Origin: Coccinella septempunctata
Lineage: Eukaryota; Arthropoda; Insecta; Coleoptera; Coccinellidae
DNA length: 64,000 bases
Assembly: GCF_907165205.1 (NCBI RefSeq)
Contig: NC_058192.1
Span: 12,772,001-12,836,000, forward strand
Direction: 5' to 3'
In this document: piece after piece, positions 1-12,985 of the stretch
How positions within the stretch are numbered: position 1 is the stretch's first letter
Layout: the number at the start of each line of letters is the position of its first letter
The notes under the pieces: generated by a model
What the model was told of the DNA's origin: nothing
The model's input: only the letters and a program-made list of their open reading frames with translations
Databases searched by the model: none
Program-made: the position numbers and the translations under genes

Positions 1-640
1 TCTTTACGGTCTTGTAAAGCAAAATTCTTTGTTCGAACAGTGTTCGCCATCTGCTCCAAGTTGATAACTCACTCGACAAGGAGGAGTTGCTGGATATAAA
101 CAAATATTTATTGGATCCCGACTTGCTATTAGGTGGTGCGGATTCCACTTCTGCCAACGCTGAAGAGGCAAAGTTAATTTTCCCATTCTCATTCAGATGG
201 GGAATGTGCATTCGGCACCGGCCAAAACAAACGTGGGGTCAAGGATTTTCGCGAAATTCGCGGTATCTATTTGCATTCCCGGTCCGCCATTTTTCGATTG
301 GCCCCTCGTTCGTATGCCAGGCGTGAAAAGCACACGCGTACCTATATTTTTCGATTATGTGGACGGACATCAGTTTCAGTCGGGAACTGTCAGAAATTCA
401 ATACATGTATGCCATTCGGTTGACGCGTAAACAGCAGGGAAATGGAAGGGTGTTTAATGCTAGAAAAGGGCTCGTTTTCAGACTCTACGCCAACATCCAA
501 TGAGCCATCGATTCCCCAAGTTTCGAAGAGAAATCAGTAGGCACTAAGTGAAACTTCGTTCAGTTCAAAATATCCATAAAGACAAAGGGTTTCTTTTTTG
601 GCAGAAGGTAGAAATAATCAGTTCACAAAAAATCGCCTAT
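1..640. other. Non-coding AT-rich DNA
   Basis: No supported gene. Short reading frames overlap on both strands without splice context or recognisable protein similarity. The last ~100 bp resembles sequence next to an inverted-repeat end near 39.79 kb, so it may be repeat-derived. I infer that this lies in the giant intron of the minus-strand gene whose first coding exon is at 44.3 kb. Confidence 0.5.
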
Positions 641-1330
641 AAAGGGTGAGTCTTTGACTCGTACAAATATTTTAACAGTAGATTCTTGAGAACAAAAGAA
701 ACCCTTTTTTCCTTTAGTATTTTTTCCGAATCGGCTCGGTTCAAAAGATACAGGCTTTTGAAAAACTATATAAAATGTAATTTTTAGTTATATCTCACAA
801 ACAGTTTTATCGAATGAAATGAATTTCGGAATACTGTTTTTCATTTATTTGATGCATCTTTTTCGAACACAAGATATCACCCACGCCTTCCTGTTTTCTC
901 ATTATGGCCAATACGTATTATGAAAAGACCAAAAATTAAAAAAAAAAACAACTCTTGGAATTAAATTGGACACTATTTAATGAATATTTGAACGTTTTGT
1001 AAAATAAAAGTATTCTTCATATTTTATCGTGAAAGACGCCGTTTTCGAGTAATTTGATGTTCAAAAATTAAAAGATATCTGTGGAGTTTGAAGAATTGGG
1101 TACTTTGGCTGAATACAACTCTGTTTAAAAGATCCACAGATTTTAAGTGTCGCAGCTTCAGCTAGTTATTCTGAAGGTAATTTGGTTTTTCCAAGGGTGA
1201 CACAGCTCATGAAGAAAACTTAAAATGACTATATCTTTTTATCGGAAAAAATGGTAAACGAAAAAATGTTTCTTTTGAAATCAAGAATCTGCTCTTGAGA
1301 TATTTGTACGAGTTAAAGTATAATATATTC
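641..1330. repeat. Degenerate inverted-repeat element (AGGGTGAGT family)
   Basis: The left end (about 645-750: GGGTGAGT, then ACTCGTACAAATATTTTAAC and AGATTCTTGAGAAC) is an imperfect reverse complement of the right end at about 1,240-1,325. The interior (about 1,030-1,130) contains a stretch found again near 37.63 kb and, diverged, near 16.87 kb and 41.93 kb. No transposase frame is visible. It looks like an old, decayed non-autonomous DNA transposon, and the exact ends are uncertain. Confidence 0.5.
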
Positions 1331-3387
1331 AAGATGGCGCAGTTATCATCTCTACAAGTCCAATACAATATTATGCAATTTTAAGTAAGTACTTCTACAT
1401 CTCGGGGCTCTGTTTTATACACAACTGACTCAAAATGTTCCCAGAGAAAAAATCTAAAGGCGTCAAGTCTAGGGATCGTGGTGTCGTAAATTCTGACCCC
1501 CTAAATTTCTTGGTAATAATACATGCTCTAAGGAAGCTATAAATGAAAATTGAGGAATATCAATAATGGCCCCTACTTACAAAAGAGCAGTGAGATATTC
1601 GCTTCAAAAGACATTTCCGCAAATGAATACACATAAATCAGAAATTTGAACAGTCACTAATTGAAATTATATACATACACTCTTCATTTTGAATGTATTA
1701 ACTTTTTCAATTCAACAAACGATAATTTTTCAACCTGTATAGTGAATGGCCAGGAATCAGCAACAATTTCAATTCTTCATTATCTTTTCATCTATTTGTA
1801 GGAAAAAATTGGAAAAATGATTTTGTTTCGAAAAACCTCCATTAGGTGATTCCAAAAAATACCAAGTGTATTTCGAAAAGGAAAACACCATTTCGATATT
1901 TCCTTTTTTTTGAGTGGTAGAGAGAAATTCCGAAATATAGATACTTATGACGAAAAGAGGACTGAAAGACCTTCCAAAAGAGGTGTCACATGACATATTT
2001 AACTTTTCTTATTTCACTTTCTCTCAGTATATTTCAGGTGTCAAACAACAAACCTTATTTGTTCAGTAGCGTTTGCAAGAACCGAAACCATATCAAAACT
2101 GAGTTTATAAACAGTGTGTGCCGATGATCACCAAATCATAATATTTTATCGAATAAAAAGCGTCATCTAAACAGACTCCGACGATTCCTGGACCATTCTG
2201 GGAGAAATTCGATACGTCATCATCATCATAATAATACAAAGTTGCGATCACTCCAAGAACGATCTCACTGATTGATAAAACGGTGTTAATTTCCTCCCAT
2301 ATCTGAATGGCACGATTCCTGAATGACGTTTCTTGGATAGCAAGCTAATCGAATTCTTTCAACTTGATATCGGCTCATTCGGATGGAACAATGGGGTACT
2401 CACATCGAGGAAATGGATTTCGTTACCAGAGTTTGATGAACGGAAACAATCTTGCGTGCTGTAGAATGCAATTTCGTTCGAGCAAATCTTTTTATTCGGC
2501 GGTCACATGATCACCATCTTCAAATAGGGTGAATAACCGTTGGTTCAGAATCTTAAGGGTAGTACTCGCTGGAAAACCGAATCTCCGACGGAAATCAAAA
2601 CCCTATAAAATTGCTCCTAGATATGCCGGTCATACAAAGAAAATAATTTATTTTTTTACTAAGGGGATGTTTAATGAAATGAATTTTTATTTCCTTACAG
2701 GTTTGGATAGTCAGTGATTAGTTATCTGTTTTTGAATCGTAGTCCTTAGGAAGGTTGTATAGACCCACCTTACCCATCTTCATATTACTGCACCTGTCTG
2801 CGTGAAAATCCTGCCTTCATTGAAAAAAAATTATTTTCAATTTTGAACAGAATAGTAAGAGAATTTAAATTGTTCTTATCCTTTGAAGAAACGGACAGTT
2901 GGATGAAATTTTCAACGTTTCTCAATGAGTCTTGGAAGAGAGGTTTCTTATTTCCGATGATTTTTCTTCGCCATATAGAAGAATGATTTTTTATCTCCTG
3001 AAGGTTTATTTATAGAAGATGTTCAAGAACTCTGATTATCGGAAGAGCCAGTAATTGAATAAATATATAAACAGCATGGACTCAAGTCGTCTATCTACAT
3101 TGTTAGCGTTTCGAACTAATATTTACATTATATATCACCCTGTTTTGATTCCATATAATTTGAGTTGCATCTTCTTCGAGAATGTGAGAGTTGAAACTCG
3201 AGAATGAAGAAGAATAGGTTTCGACTGTGTTGAATCCAACGAATGCATTGGTATGGCATAAATATTAATCATATGGCCCCGAAAAATTTCAAAAAATCAT
3301 CTTGATAGCAATCAAATCCCTTGGAATCTGAATTCCCATAAAAATATGAAAATGAATTCATTATTGATGCATAAAAGTTTATTTATT
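1331..3387. other. Non-coding AT-rich DNA
   Basis: No gene supported. The stretch is AT-rich, with short overlapping frames on both strands that look random. No repeat structure or RNA gene was recognised. Confidence 0.5.
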
Positions 3388-4270
3388 AGGGGAGACTGGG
3401 GAGGGTTGATACGTTTTTTGGAATTTTTATTCTGGAAACTGAATTATATGAAGAAGCAGGACTTTTCTTATATTATATAATTCTTCAATTCATCGTTCAA
3501 CAAAATAAATATAGAAGTCGCAAAACATAAACATCTTATTCTGTACAGAACGTTGAACACAAAAACATGCAAACTGTCTCAAGCCTCCCCACATATGGGA
3601 GGATTGATACGATGTACTGGGAGAGTAATCGAGAGGATTATTCAGCTCAGTAGGTAGGTCAGCAATGATACTGGCTTGCTTTGGTCCTATAGGTGTAGAA
3701 AAATCAGGAAATTGTCAGTTAGTCACTTCCACACAAGAAAAGTCGGCCTCGTTAAATACATGGGGATTGTACGGTTTTTAAAAATCCCTTTGATATGTTG
3801 GGTGAAGACGCCTTCATGTAGGCCTATCCAACTAGCTACGGAATATTTTTTGAAGATTATACATGTATCAGGCCTCTCCACGACAAATGTCTCAAACCTC
3901 CCTGAAAGCAATTTTTAAAGTGATTTATGTTTTCATCTTATACCCATATATTTTGAAAAGCGAATAAAACTGTAAATTGAGTAGTTTTATGCATATTTCC
4001 CAGTGAAATGTTTGTTTATGCTGAAGAATTAATGCATGATCATAAAACCCTTAGGTAACTTGAGTAAAAACTTACAATTTCTCACCTCGAAACACTCTTC
4101 GTTGAATATTTCACAAACAAACTACTGTTAGCCTTACATATTAACGTCACGCAATGCCCTCTGCCAAAGAATAGTGTTCACTAGTATAATACTTTTGAAA
4201 ACGGCTACAGATCGCGGATATAAGCTTGTATCAAGCCTCCCCATGTATCAATGCTCCCTAGTCTCCCCTA
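3388..4270. mobile_element. Non-autonomous inverted-repeat element with TAGGGGAGACT ends
   Basis: The element starts TAGGGGAGACTGGGGAG and ends CTCCCTAGTCTCCCCTA, a terminal inverted repeat matching at 16 of 17 positions. The subterminal motif 'CCTCCC...GGGTTGATACG / GTATCAAGCCTCCCC' recurs several times inside (near 3,405, 3,580, 3,603, 3,870, 3,890 and 4,232) in both orientations. No transposase is present. About 880 bp with tightly matched ends suggests a MITE-like element. The flanking TA could be a target-site dinucleotide, but I cannot fix the superfamily. Confidence 0.65.
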
Positions 4271-5046
4271 CTTGATTTGAATATTTTAAAAACCATAAAC
4301 AGCTTTTTTGTCATATTCGATAAATGCTCTGATCGAAACTATCTACACCTTTCTCAATTGGTTGAAACAACAAATTCAAATTTGAACTCGTGAAATCGTG
4401 AAATTGAAATTTGCTCCAGTGACAGATGCTAATATAATCCTTCGATCTATTGGGGAGAATAGGACAATATGTAAGTAGAAAGTACAGAACAAATTTCCTT
4501 ATACGTACCAAAGTCACGACTCTTTCTACGAGCTTATTTGTTGATCACGACTTATCGTCAAGTGTCGTGAAAGAACATACTTCACATTCGCAGGGAGAAA
4601 GTGTACGATCGAATAAGTCAATAAATGAGTCTCCTTCTGGTTTCCAAATCACTTCATCTACGGGCAGAAATCAGAGATGATGAAGACTTTTGCGAGTTTC
4701 TACATCAATGAAAACAACCTTTCTATCAGTCAATTTCTATATACAGAGCGAGTCTCTAACTTGGAATGAATTCGGTGAATCAAAGACAGTTTTTTTGTTG
4801 AAAATATGCCAGAATAGGGCAATTAGTATTTTGATTGGCGCTTTTTTTTGATGAAGAAAATGTTGTACAGATTTGAGATGTGACGTCATCGATAATTCTT
4901 GATATATCACGCATACAAAATATCAAATTCCTTGTTAAAAGTTGTTAAAAAGATATTCAACTAATTCAAAATGAAATCTTTTTCAGTGAAATAATTCAGG
5001 CAGTCCAGAGGTATTGGTTTATCATTTTTATTATTTCAATCTTTCA
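4271..5046. other. Non-coding DNA with a short dispersed repeat
   Basis: No gene supported. A short segment near 4,757-4,800 (CTAACTTGGAATGAATTC and following) is similar in inverted orientation to about 14,005-14,070, so a low-copy repeat fragment is present. Confidence 0.4.
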
Positions 5047-7918
5047 TCTGAAGAAGAGGTTTGAATATGACTATTGATTAGGATATAATATACCATGCTT
5101 CAGAATTCGGATATAAATTTTGAAAAAAAAATAAAATATACTTGCCCCAAGTCGCCCACCGATTTGGGAGGCTTGGGACACAAGTTAAAATCTATTGATT
5201 TCTCAACTCTCAAATGAAATAGGTGACTTGGGACGGTGTATAGTTTTGAAAGTAAATAAAGGAAAAAATGTAAAATGTAAAAAAACTAAACAAAACAAGG
5301 GAACTTTCATGACATATCTAATATCCCAAGTATCCAGAAAAAAAATACACATGCACAAAGTGAAACACATGTACAGGACACTAGAAAATATAAGGGTCAA
5401 AAAAAAAGGCGCTTTCAATCTCCTGCATTCGTTAATTTTTCCTGTCAATTGAAACGCTATGGTCACGGCAAACTCAACAGGAATTAATTCTTTAACTAAC
5501 CGACAAGACGCTACACAATCTTATAAGTTTGTCCCTTCACTCATAAATGGTAAGAAACAAAGAAATCTGAAAGGAGAAGAAGAAGAACACTCCAGAACCT
5601 AGGACATTCAGTACAAACCCACTAAAATATGAAACAGCTCCAAATATTGAACAGTCTCCCAGAATATAAAAAGATAATTATTATATTTTCTTGCACTTGT
5701 GTGGTAGTTCTCCATTGAAGACGCCTTATTATTTCATTGAAATAAAGGGTGACTAGTAATTAGAACGTTAACTTAACACGATTGATATGGTTCGAGGGAG
5801 TTGAGTTACCATATAAATTAGTAGGTATATACCGATGATAACTACTTTGCAATAATCTTATTGTGCATTGAAAGGGTGAAGCTCCCAATTAAAACAACCA
5901 TTTCGAGTAATTAGTATCATTGAAGGTGTCGCAGTAGGCCAGACTACAAAACTGGGCAGGGCCACCTACGCCAAAGGTTTAACTCGATTCGAGAAGTGGT
6001 TTCTTGGACTGGAATCGGCTCGACCAGATTATGTTTAGTGGATACAAGTGGACAAGAATTCCTGCACCCGATTTCTAGGTACGAGAGGCAACTGAGAAAT
6101 TCTCCTTGTAAATAACGAACAATGCAATGAAAAATTAATGGTATGTCGAAAAATGAGACGAAAACTTTATATGAACTCATATCCGGAAAAGTTGGGTTAC
6201 AAACAGTTGAAGTAAATTTCCCAAATATTGTTAATTTCAATTCTTTCCGGAAATGATGTGTCAGTTTTTTAGGCTTTTAGAGGTACAATCGATGCCAAAA
6301 TAGCATAGTTTCTTTTCTGGAATCGGACGCATGTAATAAGCCCTTCAGGAGGTCCATTCTGATAGAATTATCGAAGAATTCCCAGCCTGCATTTCCGTTC
6401 ACGGAAAAGAACGCTTCCAAGTTTACATCCATTTAAAAAACACCAACCCCCAGAGGCTCAAACGACATAATTTCCCCAACTTGTGTGTCCCTCACAGAGA
6501 GCCTTTGAATTGAAACGTTCAAAGCGATCTCTTTGCGAGGCCGAAGCACGGCCAAATAGCGTACTCGAAATGTTATTGTATTCGCGGCAGCCCATCCGAG
6601 TGGCCGCTCTGGTGACGCCACCGCGCTGAGGAGTACAAAAGAACGTCGAAACCCTCCAAACGCTCGCCCGCGGCTCGTGAAAGTCCTGTCCTGAGAACGA
6701 GGCGAGTTGAAAGATCGGTATAGTATTTTCGGTACGTCCTTTTTCGTGCCTTTACGCCTCTCGTCTGTCCCGACGCCAAACTGACAACTGAGGAGGCACA
6801 ACAGGTTAGGAATGCACCCAGCGATGGAGAGAAGAGCTGGGAGTAAAAGGAAAAGGAATTGGTTTGTTGGAACATTGGAAATTTGGTGTTTTACATGTAC
6901 GATTTCAAAATGTCAAAGCAGCCTTATTTCCATGATTAAGATGGTGGAAATGTCACAATGATTCGTTCACTTTGACAACAATTCGTGATGGTGAGAATAT
7001 AAAGCGCGTCTTAATTTGGTTTTGGAAAGTTAAAGTTGGAAAATATCGATGATTTTGGGAATAATGTACCGGTAGATTCGGGTGACCTGGGACAGTTCTG
7101 TAACTTGGGACAATTATCCCCCTTGCAGATTTCATTGTTTCTTACCATTTATGAGTGAAGGGACAAACTTATGAGATGGTGTAGCGTCTTTTCGGTTAGT
7201 TCAACAATTAATTCCTGTTGAGTTTGCCATGACCAGAGCGTTTGAATTGACAGGAAAATTAATGAATTCATGAGAGTAAAAGCGCGTTTTTTATGACACT
7301 TATACTTTCTGGTGTCCTGTACATCACTTTGTGCATGTGTAATTTTTTTTTCTGGATACGTGGGATATTGGGATATTAGATATGTCATGAAACAAGGTTG
7401 TTTACAAATCAAACGGCAACACGGATCTCATTCATTTATTTTGTTGTTTCATAGGGTGACTTGGGACAATGCCGAATAGATACAAGCGGCGCATTGGCAG
7501 CAGGAAATATGCCGATTTTTCGCAGGATATTATTATTTACGTTATTTCCACAAAGAAATCACTAAAGAATGAAAGAAATCAAAGTTCCCTTGTTCTGTTC
7601 CTTTTTTTCACATTTGAGTTGCAATATAGGTATTTACTTTCGCTGTAATAGGGGTTCATCATTTGATTTCCTTACCGAATTTCAACTAAATAATCACAAA
7701 TTCTAATTTTTCAGAACTATACACCGTCCCAAGTCACCTATTTCATTTGAGAGTTGAGAAATCAATAGATTTTAACTTGTGTCCTCCCAAATCGGTGGGT
7801 GACTTGGGACAAGTATATTTTATTTTTTACAAAATTTATATCCGAATTCTGAAGCATGGTATACATCCTCATCAATAGTCTGAGTCATTAGGATATTCGA
7901 ACCTCTTTTTCAGATAAA
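5047..7918. mobile_element. 2.9-kb foldback element with repeated GACTTGGGAC motifs
   Basis: The left arm (about 5,047-5,575) and right arm (about 7,131-7,918) are long imperfect inverted repeats. The segment around the CAAATCGGTGGG motif at 5,155-5,225 reappears inverted at 7,725-7,805, and that at 5,300-5,570 reappears inverted at 7,140-7,400. The right arm carries an extra ~260 bp (7,440-7,700). The decamer GACTTGGGAC or its complement occurs near 5,170, 5,221, 7,081, 7,102, 7,456, 7,726, 7,798 and 7,963, possibly repeated transposase-binding sites. The loop includes a CpG-rich block (6,430-6,800). No transposase is recognisable. The outer ends are approximate and no target duplication was fixed. 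Confidence 0.6.
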
Positions 7919-9370
7919 AATAGATCACCGTTTTCAAAATATGACGAGTTGAATTCCACAATCGTCCCAAGTCACCCAAATCTACTGTATTGCAAATTTT
8001 CAGCACAGAATTGTGATCACTTTTTGTATAAACGTCTAATAGACCACCGCTGTGAATCATCCTGTATAATTGAGAAAAAATGAATACATCGTCGGAAAAC
8101 ATATCTATTTTCCTTTCATTTTTGAGAACCTACATGATCAGAAAATCAACGTGGAATAGATAAGATGAGTTTATACCACGAGACTTTCTTGTCATCCGTA
8201 TAAAGCGTGAAGGGGGAAAGACTTCCAGAATGTGGGGATGTTGCCAGAACACTTGAACGATAAGTAGAAGTTACGAATATTACAATAGTTTCTACTTTCG
8301 TCGAAAAGATGGCCGCATTTAACGAACGTCTTTTTTCAGTTTAACAAGGATACGAATTGTAGCCAATGGCGAGATTTATCGAGAAATTCTTTCATGTGGA
8401 AATTCATAGAAGAGATGATTTCACATCGGAAAGTTAATAACATGAATGAATATTTGTTCTTCAATGAAACAATTTTTTTTCGTTTGACGAATAAACAAAT
8501 TTCTGACTTTCTCCGAGATAACGAACTGATTGAGTTGAATCATAATGAAAACCCCCATATAAATTAGTGGTCTTCTAACGTAAGATATTCATTTTCTCTT
8601 TTTGAACTGACCACTCTTAATAATGAAGAATTTATTCTAGGATTCATAAGGCTATTTTGATCATTTCGAATTATTATTCTTCCCAACTTTTCGGTTAGTT
8701 TATTATTAACAGAATAACGATCACGAATTACCACCTCTCATTATCCACTCACAAATTGGTGATGCGGAAGTATCAATCGTAGCAGAGCATGAAATATCTC
8801 AGGCCAGCATCCTAAAAGAGTGGAGCTTGGCAATCAGTCTCACAGTCGCTAACTAGTGCCAGCATCTCAGTGTTTATGAGCAGGAACTCATCCGTCTAAA
8901 CGAGTTAACCCCTAGTAATTAGTCAAGTTGTTTTCATTGGATTAGGAGGATTTAGATATCCACGGAAATCCATCACGTTTCCGTCCGACAAAGAGGGAAA
9001 CGGCTAACGCCACCGCGCCATCTACAAAGTCGACAAGGCTGAAGGACAAAATACCCCGTCTGTCGTTTGGATTTCGCAGATGACAGATTACGGGGTGAAC
9101 GCTCTGAGGATCAGATCTCCCCGTTGCGACATTTTTTTTCGATTTCGCTGTAATTTAAATTCCAATTTAGACTGCTATTTAGCGATCATATCAATGGACG
9201 AGTCTGCAGAAAAACTTCGATAGCAAAATGCAAACTTTTTTCTGCTTAAAATGTCAATTTTGAAACTTTGCAACGCTGCACATATACTGCACTATACGTC
9301 AAATTGTCAACTATTTTGTCAATAGTCCTTGTTATTCTCGAACAATCAAACGTATTTCGTATGATATTAT
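7919..9370. other. Non-coding DNA
   Basis: No gene supported. It includes a moderately CpG-rich stretch around 8,940-9,130 but no long frame, splice-consistent exon or RNA gene. Confidence 0.45.
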
Positions 9371-10331
9371 ACAGGGTGTCTGTAAACAAATGCGAAGGAC
9401 TTAGGGAGATGATTCCTCGATGAAAATAAGCAGGGGTAGTTCCTATAAATTGCTTCGAAATCGACCTCCCTTCCAAGATACAGCCTTTGGAAGGCGATGA
9501 CGAGTTGACAGTTTTCCATTTTTTTACGGTTTCTAAAAAACACTGAGTCATTAAACTATACATAATATGAAGCACTAAGTAGATGTTACTCACACAATTT
9601 TTTCAGATTTCATAGCTTTATTATTAGGGGAAAATAACAACCCCTGATGATTTCCCTTAAAAAATTTTTTTCGTCGAATAGATTTTCGAAAAAAAGTCTT
9701 CTGCAAAATTTCGATACAGTCGATACTTTTTTCGGAATAAATAAAAAGCAGTATACGAAGGTCTATGAGGCAGAGAGTTGATGTATGTAAATATTTTAGC
9801 GGGAGGTAATTATATGGAATACTTTTACGATGAAATGGAATGAACAGTGATCAGAACTGCTTGTAAGTTTTTATTTATGAGACAGATTGACGCCACAAGG
9901 CTATGTAATGTATTTTATTCATTCCGAGAAAAGTATCGATTGTATCGAAATTTTGCAAGAGACTTTTTTCTCCAGAATTGAATGGGAAACCATAAGAGAA
10001 TTAAATTTTTCGAAAATCCATCCCACGAAATAATTTTTGAAGGAAAATCATAAGGGGTTGTTATTTTCAACCCCTAATAATGATGTTATAAAAGCTAAAA
10101 AAATTGAGAGGGTAACATTTACTTAGTGCTTCATATTATGTATAGTTTTATGACTCAGTGTTTTTTAGAACCCGTAAAAAAATTAAAAACTGTCAACTCG
10201 TTATCGCCTTCCAAGGCTGTGTCTTGAAAGGGGAGTCGATTCTGAAAAAAAATTTATAGGAACTACCCCTGCTTATTTTCATGGATGAATCATCTCCCTA
10301 AGTCCTTCGCATTTGTTTACAGACACCCTGT
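9371..10331. mobile_element. Near-palindromic foldback MITE, ACAGGGTGTCTG ends
   Basis: The sequence begins ACAGGGTGTCTGTAAACAAA and ends with its inverse, ending CACCCTGT at 10,331. The arms (about 9,371-9,760 and 9,930-10,331) match almost throughout, and the pairing continues into the flanks (ATATTAT / ATAATAT). Only a ~150-bp loop separates them. No coding capacity. As RNA or single-stranded DNA it would fold into a hairpin of about 400 bp. The TA-rich flanks fit a TA-target DNA transposon, but this is inference. Confidence 0.8.
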
Positions 10332-11439
10332 ATAATATTTTATAATTTGTGTTTTCATTAAAGTAAAGTAGGTACCTATTCATTTTGCCCAATTCTGGGC
10401 TCAGTTAACAGTCTGAGAAATTACTTTGTTCGAAAGTTTAAGTAGGTACACAATTTTTTGGTAATTTTTTTTTTTATTTACAAGTTTCTCTTCGAAGAAA
10501 TGCTGTCTACAGATTCGTCTAGGTAACATTGATTCATTCCGCTTAGGAAAATGAAATCTAATGAAAAATATGGCATAACCAAAGTGAGGATAAGTTATTA
10601 CTGCGGAAAATATAACCTTCTCAAGATATCGCAGTTTGAACCAATAAAATCCACATGGAAAATGAGAAATTCGAATGAATTTCAGTTAATGTTTTTAGCT
10701 ACAAAAATTGTTACATTCAAAACATTTCAATGAATCAGAGCTTTTACAAAGTATTTATGATTTAATATCATGCTGCAAAAGATATCTAATTAAGCTCATT
10801 ACTCAACAAGTACTGGTACGAATTTTTCATTGAGAGAATAATTAGCCTCATAAAATCTACATAATACAGAAATTCCAGAATGTTGCTAGGTCCACTAGAG
10901 ATGCACTCGGAATACTTTTCATACATAAAACTACATGAATATATGCAAAGACGAGTCGAGAACTGGTCGGGTGGCAACCTGATGATATTGATATTAGTAC
11001 GGGCTCGTTTGAACGTGATATTTAACGAAGAAGAAGGTCGTTAACGCACTCTATCTAATCGATTTCACGATTTTATGCGAATAACGCCAGATATGCGTGT
11101 CTCCACCTGATGCATAATAAATTTTCACGTCTGGGAGGATGCAGCCATTGAAGTTCTACTTGGAGGCTCGCTAATTATGATCGTTCATAAACGGATTTGG
11201 AATTATTATTATCGAAGGGGTTTATTACAGGATGAGTTAGGTCTAACATTTCGAAAATTTCAAGGGAAATCCCTCTAGGATATGATGGCCATGTGGATGT
11301 GGCCTAGTTATCTTTTTGGACGGGGATAAGAAAGAATGACAGTGTAACTGCAATAAGGAATAAAGATTCTTACGAAACAAATTCTAAGGTGGCTATTTCT
11401 GCCCGTTGCAATTATGGGGGAGCACCACCCAATTTTTTT
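10332..11439. other. Non-coding DNA
   Basis: No gene supported. The 10,551-10,733 frame is short, AT-rich and lacks any family signature or splice context. Confidence 0.45.
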
Positions 11440-12985
11440 CCGATTTCCTTCTTGCCGCCATAGAAAATCTGTTCAATTTCATTTCCATAAGATTTCTGGT
11501 TCTAAAAAAATTGCTTTTCATGTGTCATCTGGAAGAAAACTGTATCTGAGCAAGGGCTGCTTAATAAAAGAAAATTAATATGAAGTACCCACGCTTTTTT
11601 TCAGCAAGGATTCAACCATCAAATTTTTTCGCAACTATATTCATTTACACTCTGTATACAGAAGGTATAAAGAAAGTTCTCCTGATATCATTATATTTCA
11701 AAATCGCAAACTTCCAATGATGCGGCTTCACTAATTCATAAAATACACACAAAAAACGCAAGTGATAAAGATCGTGAACGACTGGTTCATTCAATCTTCA
11801 ATCTGCAGATCTGAAAGCCGTGTCCGACAGGCTCAAACAGGAGCGGGATCTGTCGTTCAATCTCCTGACAAAAGCCCCTCGCCAACCGTAAGCCGTTTTG
11901 TACGAATTAAGATTTCTTCCACGAAACGACTGCGACCATAAAAGTGAGAAATTATCTTTATGGATCTTACACCACGGACACAACTAATAAAACAGGTAAA
12001 ATGACATTTTACCGGGCATGTTAGGAATAATAAACAATGCACAAGACATGAATGTTCGACAACACGGTTTCTAACAAAGGAAACACTGCGCTAAATTTGG
12101 TTACAATAACGTATTTGAGAGAAATATGTACGAGGGGGGGCTGTTTGTCAGCATCTAATGCTCTTGCCCTATCCGTATAGTTGCACCAGCCAATTTCCTT
12201 TATATTCCTTCAACAAAGAAATATGTCCATGTCTTCATCAATCAACGCTTAAAAGGGACGTTTCAGAGTCTTGAAAGCGTCTTTCTGTTCTGCAGATATC
12301 GTTGTCATAATTTCCAAAAGAGGACAGACGATCCTATCTCGTTCATAATTTCCAGGACAAAAATATTTTTGGTGTTCAAGTTCTGAAAAATATTTTTTTT
12401 CCGGAAACCACAAAACTAACAAACATGAAATTGAGAAGACATCATTCGAACCAAAAGGCAATCAAGAGAAATTTTGATTGTGGTTCCTTATACATAATTG
12501 CAAGAACTAAAATGCAGAAAAGCCTCCCCTAAACTTTGTTTCTCAAGAATTTTTCGTATTCATTTTATACCATTGAAAAATAAATTCTTAATAATTTGAT
12601 TTATTTTGAACAAATAGGGTCTCTTGTAATTTCTTGCCAAAAGTAGCATTAGCTGTGTTTAAGTAGGGACTGCTAAAAAAAATTATGTGGAAGACCCACG
12701 CTACTTTTTGACAAGGAATCCTCCCTGCTTAGATTCAGCTCCCTAAAGCAGCAAAATTTTTTTGAATGGCTTCTCACTCCCATAGAATGTCTGCTCAATT
12801 TAATTTCTGTCATTTCTCTGGTTTCTTCCAGAAATTCCTTTTCAGGTGCTCACTTAGGAGTGAGTGAAGGGGCAGCTAAAAAAATAATACGAATGACCCA
12901 CACTATTTTTCGACTTTTTTAACAAGGAATCACATTCTTTAATATTTTTCCCAACTATTCATTTACACCCTGTACAACCAAGTGG
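11440..12985. repeat. Diverged copies of a ~220-bp repeat unit
   Basis: Three related blocks (about 11,440-11,665, 12,520-12,735 and 12,745-12,985) share an order of features: a 'CCATAGAA-TCTG-TCAATTT' segment in two of them, a 'CTGCTAAAAAAA...GACCCACGCTA' segment, a 'CAAGGAAT' segment, and, in the first and last, a terminal 'TTCATTTACACYCTGTA'. The end matches the CACCCTGTA terminus seen on other elements in the window. This suggests nested or tandem insertion of one decayed family. Confidence 0.5.

Noticed and set aside
6433..6875. Overlapping frames of 122 and 100 codons on the minus strand
   Set aside because: They lie in a CpG-rich block with few stop codons in several frames at once. 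No domain or splice logic favours any frame.
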